A stretch of 64,000 bases of DNA, from assembly GCA_020465985.1 (NCBI GenBank), contig JAANYP010001163.1, positions 12,501-76,500 of the forward strand, read 5' to 3'. Of the stretch, positions 44,758 to 55,187 are shown piece by piece. Under the pieces are notes generated by a model, which saw only the letters and a program-made list of their open reading frames with translations, searched no databases and was not told where the DNA came from. A program made the translations under genes and the position numbers. The stretch comes from Centrapalus pauciflorus. Taxonomy: Eukaryota > Streptophyta > Magnoliopsida > Asterales > Asteraceae. Position 1 is the stretch's first letter. Every line of letters starts with the position of its first letter.

Positions 44758-47700
44758 CAATAACTGTGACCATTGCAAATCACATTCAAACCTTAAGCCA
44801 CAGTTTAACATAAGGATCGTGACAAAGACTTGTCACGGTTGCCACATTGTTACCAGATGTCATTGTTTGTCACAGTTATTTGTTTGATGTCTATAATAAT
44901 CTTGTGATGGTTATTAACTGTGACGATAAATATGTATATGGTCACGGAAATCTCTTTCGGTGACCAAAGGGACACCCTGAAGTCTAATTGTATGACTCTA
45001 ATTTATATGGTGGAATTAGTCACATGAATAAACTGTGACAGAAGGCTAACTTATATGGTCACGAAGTCGTTTTGTGTGACCAAAGGGTGGAGTTCATTAG
45101 CCACGTATGGTAAAAGAAAAATATTGTGACTATAAGTATTTAATTGTCATGATTTAGTTGATAAAGTGTGTCCAAAAGTAAACAATTGTCATGAAATAAG
45201 AAAATTATTGTGACTATAAGTATTTTACAGTCACGGTTTAGTTTCTTATGTGTGTCTAAAAGTATACAATATTTATGATAAAAGAGAAAAATATGACTAA
45301 GTATTTTTTTGTCACGATTTAATTACTTTTATGTATATAAAAGTAATTAATAATCACGGTTTAAGAAAAAAACATATCACCATAATTATGTTTTGGTCAC
45401 AGTTTAAGACACACAAGCATGTGACTATTAATATTTAAAGGTGACAGATTAAGTTTTTATGTGTGTCTAAATGTAAACAATAGTAATAGTAAAATGAAAA
45501 AGATATGATTATAAGTATATTTCAGTCACGATTTAATTTGTTTTGTGACTAAAAGCTATCAATCTCACACATTAAAAAAATTCAATATAAGGAGTTTTTT
45601 TTGTCACGGATTAAACAAATTTGTGACTATTAATATTTAAAAGTGACGGTTTATTGTTTTTATGTAACTAAAAGTAAACAATGGTCATGGTAAAAAAATG
45701 TTGTGACTATATTCTTTTAATGATCATGGTTTAGTTAATTTCTTATTAGTGTGTAAAAGCAACAGTTTTCATGATCAAAGAAAAAAACAGTGACTATAAG
45801 TATTTTATGGTTACACAAGAATTGGTTTGTGTGACTAAAAGTAATCGGTGGTCATGGTTTAAGTGAAAAAAAATGCCCATATAAGTATTTTATCGACACA
45901 GTTTAATATATTATTGTGTCTGAAACTAAACATTAACCATGATAAAAGAACAAAAATGTATTTATAAGTATTTTATGGTCACAATTTATTTTGTTTTGTG
46001 TGGTTAAAGGTTATCAATTGTCGTAGTTAAAAAAAAACTTGTTAATTTGAGTATTTTGTGGTCATGGTTAATTGTGTTCTGTGTGTCAAAAACTAAACAT
46101 TAACCATGATAAAAGAAAAAATATCGTGACTACAAGTAGTTTATGGTCACGACTTATTTTTTTATCAGTTGCTAAATATTATTAATTGTCATAATAAAAG
46201 CATCAAAATGTGACTATAACTACTTTATGGTCACGATTTAGTTAGTTTTGTGTGGTTAAAGGTTATTAATTGTCACAGTTTAAGAAAAAACTTATCACTA
46301 TTAGTATTTTTATGGTCATGGTTAAATGTCTTATATGTGTCAAAAAGTAAACATTATTTATGATTAAAGAAAACAACCATGACTACAAGAGGTTTATGGT
46401 CATGTCTTATTTTATTTTATGTGACTAAAAGTAATTAATTGTCATAATAAAAGAGGCAAAGTGTAGCTATAAGTTTTTTATGGTCATAATTTAGTTTGTT
46501 TTGTGTGGTTACAGTTATCAATTGTCACAGTTTAAAAAACAACGTGTCAGTATAAATATTTTATGGTCATGATAAATGTCTTATATGTGTCAAAAACTAA
46601 ATATTAATCACGATAAAAGAAACAAACCATGACTACAAGTAGTTTATGGTCACGTCTTATTTTAATATATGTGGTTAAAAGTAATTAATTGTAATAATTA
46701 AAGGAAAAGAATGTGAGTATATGTATTTTATGGTCACACTTTATTTTATTTTGTATGACTAAAAGGAATCAACGATCACCGTTTACGAAACAACATGTAC
46801 TATAAATATTTTACGGTCACTATTATAAATGTTATGTGTGTCTAAAAGTAAACAACAATAACGATATAAGAAAACACATGTGGCTGTAAGTAACTTATTG
46901 TCACGGTTTAATTTTTTACACGTGTCTAAAAGGAACAATAGTGATTTTAAAAGAAATATAATGTAACAACAAGTATTTGATGGTCACCAAAGGGCCTTTG
47001 GCCTAGCGGTAAGAGGGTGGAGATACAAGTGAGAGGTCACGGGTTCGACTCCCGTCAGAGACAATTTGATATTTAGGTGGTGAAAGTAAGTCTTGTGGTA
47101 AATGAGTAGTTTATGAGTAGGATAGTTTGCCATTAAAAAAGTATTTAATGGTCACAGATTGTATTGTTGCATGTGTCTAAAAGTTACCAATTGCCACGAT
47201 TAGGAATAAATAAGTAACTATAAATACTTTATGGTCACAGTATTGTTTAATATATGTGTCTAAAAGTAAGCAATTGTCATGAATAAACGAATTATTATGT
47301 GACTAAAATAATGGTATGGTCACGGTGTAATTATTTTTGTGTGTCAAAATGTATCAATTGTCACGGTTTAATACTTTATGTATGTCCAATTGCAACCAAT
47401 GGTCACATTTTAATTAATTATATGTGTCTAAGTGTACCCGACGGTCACAGTTTAATTGTTTATGCATGTCTAAATGTACCAATGGTCACACTTAATAGTT
47501 TATGTGCGTCAAAATATAACCAATTGTCACGGTTTCATTCATGGGGTGTGTTTAAATGTCTCAGATGGTTACTGTTTAGCTGATTATGTGTGTATAAATT
47601 TATCCAATGGTCACGGTTAAAAATTTATGCGTCTTTAAATATACCAGGTGGCCACGGTTTATTTGTTTATGCGTGTCTGTAAATATGTTAACGCCACGGA

Positions 47701-48000
47701 TTAATTGTTTATGTGTGTCTAAATGTATCCAATTGTCATGGTGTTAAAAGAAATTGTGACTAATAGTATTTTATGGTCACAGTTACTAAAAAATATAGAA
47801 CTCAACTATATAGAAATTGTTACCATATAGCCACAGTTTTAGGATATGGCCACAGTTTTACATATGAGTTATTCACGAATATTAAATGTAGCCATAAGGT
47901 ACCAAAAGTGATGCGACCTTTTGTCACGATTTAAATGAAAAATAAAACTGTGGCCAAAAGTCTATGGTAACAGTTTTTTAGCGTGACGAATGACATATTT
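44758..48000. repeat. Degenerate hairpin-unit array of the CACTA-like element
   Basis: Dozens of units of about 60-90 bp alternate GTGACTATAAGTATTTTATG-GTCACGGTTTA and TGTGTCTAAAAGTA-type words. Within a unit GTGACTATAA and TTATGGTCAC can pair. Apparent ORFs (for example 47,299-47,583) are repeat artefacts. Confidence 0.85.
46988..47138 (+). mobile_element. tRNA-derived SINE, 151 bp
   Basis: An internal RNA polymerase III promoter is visible: box A TGGCCTAGCGG (46999-47009) and box B GGTTCGACTCC (47042-47052), spaced as in a tRNA gene. The sequence does not fold into a complete tRNA and continues for about 85 bp of unrelated tail ending in AAAA. It is flanked by AAGTATTTGATGGTCAC (46971-46987) and AAGTATTTAATGGTCAC (47139-47155), a 17-bp target duplication with one difference. 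The duplicated word is also a unit of the surrounding array, which makes the flanks slightly less decisive. Confidence 0.8.
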
Positions 48001-48010
48001 TGTACTAGTA

Positions 48011-48995
48011 TATAGTCGGTGGCAATGAATGGGATCATGGTTACTTTTGAGTTTTGGGCAACGGATTTGGTATCCTAAATGGTTTCTCTCGAAAATTAGC
48101 CCTAACATCGCGAGTATAGTGAACCATATCTCAGTGGGTTAAGGTACTTAATCAATAATTGTTTCGACACCGCTTTCTCAATAATAAATAATTCAGTACA
48201 CATACGGCAGTGCGGATAATTCATCCCTTGACCCGTGACACTACACTCCCACAAATTTTTCATTATTATGTACCCTAAAGATATTTTGGGTATCCAGTCA
48301 TTAAAGCATGCACTAACAGTACCTCCTGGGATCGAACAACAATATTGTCTTGATGTCTGGGAAGTAAGCTAAAAATAACAACCGTCCATAACACCTTAGC
48401 TAGTGGACATAAATCCCCTTATTAAAGTGGACATACTCTCTCGCCTCCTTCATCGACATCCCAAATACTGTCGCTATCATCCCATCCCATTTCTTAGACC
48501 ACCAACCAATCTTTCTCGCTCTACCCCCCTGAAGGTCAAAGACGACCAAAATTCCCTAGGCCTTGGAATATCTCTATCTATACCAAATTCGTCGCAAAGG
48601 ATTTTCTTAGAGATATTCACCTTCTTACTTCCTACTATTCCCGTGAGCTCAAAGTCATGGTCCTCATATCCGTCTGTTTTCCGAACAGTAGCAAACCACT
48701 GTTGGATCAGACTAGTGTGGATATAGCGGAGTTACCATTGTATAGCTATAGCCCATCCTAACCTCTTAAAAGACTCTAATATTTCATAACCCTCAAAGTC
48801 GGGTTCTTTTAAGGTCCTCTCAATGTGAAACCTAGGGGGTTTACCATTGTTAGTGTTCGGAGGGACTACGAGAAATTCCGCGCTGAGGGGTTTCTCAAAG
48901 CAGATCTTCCTAGGGTCAATCGTTCTCATCCTACGGGTATTGGTAAAACGGGTATAAGCGGGTTGATTACCATTAGCATGATATTGGTTTGACAT
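48011..48995 (-). pseudogene. Extra retroelement ORF, copy A, N-terminal part
   Basis: The start ATG at 48995 follows an acceptor-like TTTAATTGTAG. The product begins MSNQYHANGNQPAYTRFTNT and has PDFEGYEILESFKRLGW, which corresponds in position and pattern to FEDYGISYLFDFLGW in copy B. A stop follows near 48,732, after which the same frame continues with WFATVRKTDGYEDHDFELTG and KVNISKKILCDEFGID. More stops and shifts occur before the CACTA-like element at 48,010. It is a member of the plant-transposon-protein-like group, located after an Athila-type pol. Function unknown; broken. Confidence 0.55.
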
Positions 48996-49980
48996 CTACA
49001 ATTAAACGGAGAATTAAGGTATTAAACTTGAGTTTTATAAATAATTAAGCATGAGTAAATAAAAACCCCTTTTTTCATGAATGAACTAACCTAATTCTCA
49101 CCGCCAATTGTGAGCAAAATCTAATCCTATAAATGCATGATTTAATAATATTTAGTTTCAACAATTAAAAATAACTCGTAAACCACACTTTTTCAAAATA
49201 TAAAATAAAACATATTCGACAAAAATAGAAAATTTTAAACTTTTTCATAAATATTATTAATTAAATATATATATAAAGTTATTATTAACCCTTTATCATG
49301 AAAATAGTGCAAAATCCCAAAAAGTTTTTATCCCATGTATGATCTAAATCAACTAAGACGTGCGAAAACTAAAAAAGAGGGCGTTAAGAGGAGTATACCT
49401 TGCTTATTCTAGCAAAATAGTAGCGTTAAATTAAATATTTGACGAAGAATGGACATTTTTTTGTAAGGTTTTAGGCTTAGAAAATCGACAATTGCCGATC
49501 TGGAATCAGTTTTTAGGGTTTTCATCTTTTGGGACGTAGGGCACTGTTTTTATAACAATTTAAGCGCGTTGGGGTGTAGGCCGGGCGTAGCCCTGCGCCC
49601 CCACCCCTACACCCGGGCCTCCGGAATTTTAATCTGGGGCGCGTGCTGATCTGTAAACCCTATTTCTTCAATTATAATAATTTTTACGGGTATTCTCCCC
49701 AACTTACGCTTATTAAATCGGGTTAATATAACTTGGTCTGCGTGCTTAAAATTCTAATTTCTATCGTGGGGATCCTAATACTTAATTTAAACCTAAAATT
49801 TAATTTAAATCTAAACACAACTGAGTTCAGGAGGAAAAATCCTCCCTAACTTAGTTGGGTACACACAATTAACACATAAGCAAATAAACACACTAAAATC
49901 AAATAATCAAAGTACTCTGGGTTGCCTCCTAGATAGCGCTAAGTTTTACGTCTTCAGCCAGATGTATTGCTCCTATACTA
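48996..49980 (-). promoter_or_regulatory. Post-pol region with possible promoter and spliced leader for the extra ORF
   Basis: On the minus strand, just after pol there is AGCGCTATCTAGGAGGCAAC (ending CC) near 49,920-49,940, then AT-rich text. A GC-rich block GGCGCAGGGCTACGCC (about 49,574-49,600) is followed by a TATA-like TTATAAAAACAGTGCC, a leader with a possible donor AAGGTATAC (about 49,396-49,404) and an acceptor TTTAATTGTAG directly before the ATG at 48,995. The arrangement fits an intron of about 400 bp in the untranslated leader. Inference from sequence signals only. Confidence 0.45.
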
Positions 49981-49981
49981 A

Positions 49982-52900
49982 TTAGTTAACTTTTGGGTTT
50001 TCTAGTCTGATGAGTTCAGAGACTAGCATATTATTGGTGGCCAATTGAACATATAACTTAAGTCTATATCCATTGACTTTAAATGGTTCGCCACCTTTTG
50101 GATCTTGAATTTCTACCGCACCATGAGGGTAGACTTCGGTTACAATGTATGGGCCGGTCCATTTACTTTTTAATTTACCGGGAAATAGTTTAAGTATTGC
50201 GTGAAACAACCAGACTTTGTTTCCCTTGGTAAATATTTTATTTTTAAGAAGTCTACAATCGAAAACTTTGGTTTTTTCTTTATATATTTTTGCGCTTTCG
50301 TAGGCTTCTCTATGAATTTCTTCCAATTCATTTAATTGGAATTTTCTATCAACACCGGCATCGTGCAAATTAAAATTAGTATTTATAATTGCCCTAAGAG
50401 CTCGGTGTTCTTATTCTATTGGAAGATGGCAAAGCTTACTATACACAAGTCTATATGGGGACATACCGATTGGTGTTTTAAATGCGGTTCTATATGCCCG
50501 TAGAGCGTCCTCTAGTTTTTGCGACCAATCCTTTCGATCAGGTCTCACTGTCTTTTCGAGGATTCTCTTGATTTCTCTATTAGAAATTTCGATTTGTCCG
50601 CTGGTCTGCGGATGATAAGGCGTTACTATTCTATGATTAACTCCGTAATGCTTAAGGAGTTTAACAAAATGTTGATTCTTAAAATGTGACCCTCCGTCAC
50701 TGATGATAGCTCGAGGGATACCGCGTCGTGCAAAAATATTTCTTTTAACAAATTTGCACACGACCCGATTATCATTAGTTCGTGTAGCTTCTGCTTCCAC
50801 CCATTTGGAATCATAATCTACTACAACTAAGATGTATTCATAGTCAAATGATTTAGGGAAGGGTCCAATAAAATCAATACCCCATACATCGAATATCTCA
50901 ACAATTAGAATTGGGGTCATAGGCCTTTCATCCCTTCTCGCGATGCCACCAGTTTGCTGACATCTTAAACATCCCTTAACAAATTCATAAGCATCTTTGA
51001 AGATTGTGGGCTAGAAAAACCCACACTACAACATCCGATGGCCAGTTTTCTTTGCACTGAAATGGCCACCAGATGCGTATGCATGACAGTATTTAAGAAT
51101 ATCTTTGTGTTCAGAATCAGGGACACATCGTCTCATAATTTGATCTGCTCCTATTTTAAATAAATCAGGCTCATCCCAAATATACTGTCTTGCTTGAGCA
51201 CAACAATATTTTCTTTGTTGTGAGTTCCAATGCTCCGGCAATCTCCCTGATACGAAATAATTAACTAAGTTCGCAAACCAGGGAATTCTGGATACTGATA
51301 GTAATTGTTCATCAGGGAAGGAGTCCCTGATTTGATCAGTAGCATATGTTGGGATTATTTGAAGCCTTGATAAGTGATTGGCAACGACATTATCTTTGTC
51401 TTTCTTATCCCTAATTTCTAAATTAAACTCTTGCAACAGAAGAATCCATCGAATTAACCGTGGTTTGGCATCCTTCTTTGGCAGTAAATGCCTTAAAGCA
51501 CTATGGTCTGAGTACACAATTACCTTTGCCCCCCAAATATATAATCTGAATTATCTAGGGCAAACACTACAGCTAATAATTCCTTTTCCGTAGTTGTGTA
51601 ATTGATTTGTGTTTCGTTAAAGGTCTTACTTACGTAACAAATGACCACTGGTTTTTTTCTCAAACCTTTTACCTAATACAACACCAACTGCGTAGTCACT
51701 CGCATCACACATGATCTCAAAAGGTTGAGACCAATCTGGAGATTGCAGAATTGGCGCTTCAGTTAATTTCGATTTAAGCTTTTCAAATGCTTTCATGCAA
51801 GCTTCTCGAAATTAAATTCAACATCTTTAGATAGAAGATTGCACAATGGCCTGGAGATTTCACTGAAATTCTTAATAAAACGTTGATAAAAACCAGCGTG
51901 TCCTAGGAATGATCTTATTCCCTTCACATTGGTGGGAGGTGGAAGTGAAGAAATTAGTTAAACTTTTGCTCTGTCTACTTCCATGCCTTTTTCGGACACA
52001 ATGTGACCTAAGACTACCCCTTCTTTTACCATGAAGTGGCTTCTCTCCCAACTCAGTACTAAATTGGTTTCAGTGCATCTCTTAAGGACTTTCTCTAAAG
52101 TCCTAGACAATCTTCGAATGTTTTATCGAATATGGAAAAACCGTCCATCAATATCCGAATAGAACCACCCACCATATCTGAAAAGATAGCCATCATACAA
52201 CGTTGAAATGTGGTGGGTGCATTACATAGACCGAATGACATCTTTCGGTAGGCAAAGGTGCCATATGGACATGTAAATGTGGTTTAATCTTGATCCTCTG
52301 GATGGATCAAAATTTGATTATAACCAGAGTAGCCATCGAGGAAACAGTGAAACTTCTGTCCTGCTAACTTTTCCACTATTTGATCAATAAATGGTAATGG
52401 AAAATGACACTTAGAAATAGCGGAGTTAAGTATTCTGTAATCAATGCATACTCTCCAACCAGTTTCAGGACGAGTAGTTATTTTTCCTCCATCTTCAGTG
52501 TTAATTACTGTAATCCCAGACTTTTTGGGTACAGTTTTGGGTTGGACTCACCCATTTGCTATCGGATATGAGATATATGATCCCAGTGTCCAACCATTTT
52601 AACACTTCTTTTTTAACTACCTCCCTTAAATTAGGTATTAGTCTCCTTTGTGCATCCCGTGCTGGTTTAGCTTCTGGATCAGTAATGATTCGGTGCATAC
52701 ACAAAGTGGGACTGATTCCTTTTAAATCAACTATAGTCCATCCTACTGCTTCTTTATATTTGACAAATACTTGCAGTAAAGCTTTCTCTTGTTCTTCAGT
52801 CAAATCTGATGAAATTATGACAGGTAGAGTGTCATTCTGACCATGAAAAGCATACTTCAAATGAGCTGGCAACTCCTTCAATTCTAGAACAGGTGGTTTA

Positions 52901-53818
52901 TCTATTGAAGGTTTCGCTGATTGAGGTAAATTAGTAGGTAATTTTTCAGTCCTATGGGTCCACGGTGGTTGTTTCGCTTCTAATGTGGATTTCATGACTG
53001 CCTCTAATTTATCACACTCAGTAGAATTCATTTTGGCTAAATCATGTTCAGCAAAGAACAACTCAGTGATATCTTTGGTATTAATTAATGAGCCATGTTG
53101 CTGTGCAAGTTCGTCTACCATATCAATCAAATAACACTCTGAATCAATAGCGGCAACATTTGAAGCGTTAAACACATTCAATCTTAGCTTACAATTACCA
53201 AAGGCAATATCTACGGCTCCCGTCCTATAATTAATTTGAGCATTAATTGTGGCTAAGAAAGGTCTGCCTATGATAATAGTCGGTTGATTATCTCCTATTG
53301 AACTCTTAGTATCCAGGACTAGGTAATCAATTGGGTAATAAAAATCTTCAACTTTAACTATGACATCTGATAAAATACCTCTTGGGCATTTGGTTGACCG
53401 ATCCGCTAATTGTAAAATTATGTCAGTTTTTTGTAACTGACCTAGATCATGTTTGTTAAACAAATTTCCAGGAAATATATTAACACTGGCTCCAAGATCA
53501 AGTAGTGCCTTTTTAATCTGCACATTACCTATCGTCACTGGAATCAAGGGTGATCCAGGATCTTTAAGCTTAGGAGGCAAAGAACTCGAAACTACTGCAC
53601 TTAATTGTTTAGTTAAATTGATCTGCTTAGGGAGCGAGACCGTGAACTTTCGCTTTTATGTGCAAAGATCTTTTAAGATTTTGGCATAAGAGAGAACCTG
53701 TTGAATACCTTTCATCAATGGAATATTAATCTTAACCTGATTAAACAAATCCCACAGATCCTTTGGTTGTGGGCCTCTTTTACCGTAAGGAGAAGTGTTA
53801 GATATTAAACTTCGATCT
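49982..53818 (-). pseudogene. Athila-type gypsy gag end and pol, degraded
   Basis: From right to left: a gag C-terminus (INIPLMKGIQQVLSYAKILK, with a stop after LCT) and protease KKALLDLGASVNIFPGNLF with TIIIGRPFLATINAQI. Reverse transcriptase begins at LREVVKKEVLKWLDTGIIYL and then breaks at about 52,530 into several frames (WRVCIDYRILN; YGTFAYRKMSFGLCNAPTTF). The catalytic motif reads LMDGFSIF, where the family has MDD. RNase H remnants lie at 51,026-51,517 (MYSDHSALRHLLPKKDAKPR). The integrase core is open at 50,411-50,920 (GIDFIGPFPKSFDYEY, IISDGGSHFKN, QIEISNREIKR; D-D-E kept), with a C-terminal domain at 49,982-50,368. Several stops and frameshifts make it inactive. The DLGAS protease motif and context indicate Athila. 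It is cut at 53,818 by a copia LTR. Confidence 0.85.
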
Positions 53819-54149
53819 TGTGGATCTATTTTGTAATAGTTATTTAGATAATAATTAGTCTTGTAACTTATTTCTTAGTTAGTTTATTTTGTATGAAAAG
53901 TTCAAGGGCCAAAAGTGTCAATCCTTGAAACTTAATTAAAGGAGCCTACTACTAGGCTCCTAGGGCTTCTCATTGTACACGATTGACAATTTATGAAAAG
54001 AGAGAATCCTTTGTCCAGCCGCCACTTTTTATTCTCTCCAAACACTCTCTTTGTTCTTTAATCATTTCACAATTATTGAGTACAAATTCTTCTTGTGAGT
54101 GTTTATACAACATTAATGTGCTGATATATACTGGGAATCTACAACAACA
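53819..54149 (+). repeat. 5' LTR of the second copia element
   Basis: 331 bp, starts TGTGGATCTATTTTG, ends TCTACAACAACA, two bases before the primer site. The left neighbour is the broken Athila pol, and GATCT (53814-53818) would be the target duplication. No second copy exists within the window. Confidence 0.7.
53940..53961 (+). other. Perfect hairpin in the copia LTR
   Basis: AGGAGCCTA, loop CTAC, TAGGCTCCT: a 9-bp perfect stem with a 4-base loop in the middle of the LTR. It may act in the transcript (R region, 3'-end formation), but this is not shown. Confidence 0.6.
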
Positions 54150-54151
54150 AT

Positions 54152-54163
54152 TGGTATCAGAGC
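54152..54163 (+). other. Primer binding site of the second copia element
   Basis: TGGTATCAGAGC, complementary to initiator tRNA-Met, two bases after the LTR. Confidence 0.9.
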
Positions 54164-55187
54164 CCAAAAGGTGAATTTAAACTGCATCAGAATTGGATTC
54201 TACTGTTCTTCATCATCTTCATCGAGTTTTTCATCCATTTTCACGGTTAGATCTTCATTTTCTCCCATATTCTACTGTTTTTGTGTTGTTCTTGTCATAT
54301 AATCATCACATTATCACTTCCTACTGATTTAGAGCTCATTAGGTTCAATCTTAACATCTTTTTGTTCCTATAATCGGTTGTTTAAAAATCTAGAAAAATA
54401 TGGTTTTTCTTGCTATATTGGTTGTTTTTTAAAGCCTTTTTAAGTGTTTTTAGATATTTTAAAGGCCGAAAAGTGTTTAAAATTATTTTCCAATCATTTA
54501 GAATCAATTTTAGGCCAAAAATCTGCTTCTGTTAAGTCTGGACTGTTACTGAACATTTTCATATCTGCTGTGATTCGGGCCTGTACTGTAGCTTTTCCGA
54601 CCATATTTCGGACCAAATAGGACCCCCAATTCGGACCATCTAGGACCCCCAATTCGGAGTCGGTCCATTTCGGACCATCTTTAAGTGTATTTCGGACCAA
54701 ATCTTGCCCAATTCGGACCCCATTTCGGTTCCATCCGAAGTCCAGATCATGCAATTTTAATTCACTTAATTTGACTTGTGCTTTAATTTGAATTTTCACT
54801 TCGGACCATCCGAGTTCAGTGTTCCCTTCTGGAACTATTCCCAAGTGTTCATCCGTATTGGTCACTGTTCACCCGAATCCGGACCATCCGAATTCGGTTC
54901 ATCCATCCATTGGTCCAACCCGAATTCAGGATCCAGCCGTTTGTCACTGTTCACCCGAATCCGGCCCATCAGAATTCAGTTCATCAATACATTGTTCAGC
55001 CTAATATTGGTCCATTCGAACTCGGTTCCTGTCCGAACCCTCTGATCCATCCGAATTCGATTACATCCGAAATCAGTACCTTGATCCGAATCAGTACCAT
55101 CCGGAGTACTATTCATCCGCAGTCCAGTCCATCCGATTACAGTTTCCACCTTCAAGATCTTATTCTTCTATATCAGCACCCTATATC
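54164..55187 (+). repeat. Copia leader with a TTCGGACC repeat field
   Basis: About 1 kb of untranslated leader. Between 54,580 and 55,140 it carries some twenty copies of CCGAATTCGG / TTCGGACCATC-like words, including GGACCCCCAATTCGG twice; that word also occurs in the gypsy LTR at 39.3 kb. Open frames across this stretch are not considered genes. Confidence 0.8.

Larger units (their letters stand above)
42213..48009. mobile_element. Large non-autonomous CACTA-like element made of hairpin repeats
   Basis: Terminal inverted repeats begin ACTAGTACAAAAATGAC at the left and end with the inverse, TTTTGTACTAGT, at the right. Canonical CACTA ends start CACTA; here the C is replaced by T. Flanking text alternates A and T, so the exact target duplication (ATAT or TA) cannot be fixed. 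No transposase ORF is seen. Excluding a nested 2.4-kb solo LTR and a SINE, the element is almost wholly built from degenerate units with GTGACTATAAGTATTTTATG then GTCACGGTTTA. Dense subterminal repeats are characteristic of CACTA elements. It splits copy A of the extra ORF. Confidence 0.6.

Noticed and set aside
46988..47060. Functional tRNA gene
   Set aside because: Box A and box B are present, but the acceptor stem and anticodon arm do not pair properly, and the copy has SINE-type target duplications.
47299..47583. 94-codon Cys-rich ORF
   Set aside because: Its repeated Cys and Val-Thr pattern follows the period of the CACTA-like array, so it is a repeat artefact.
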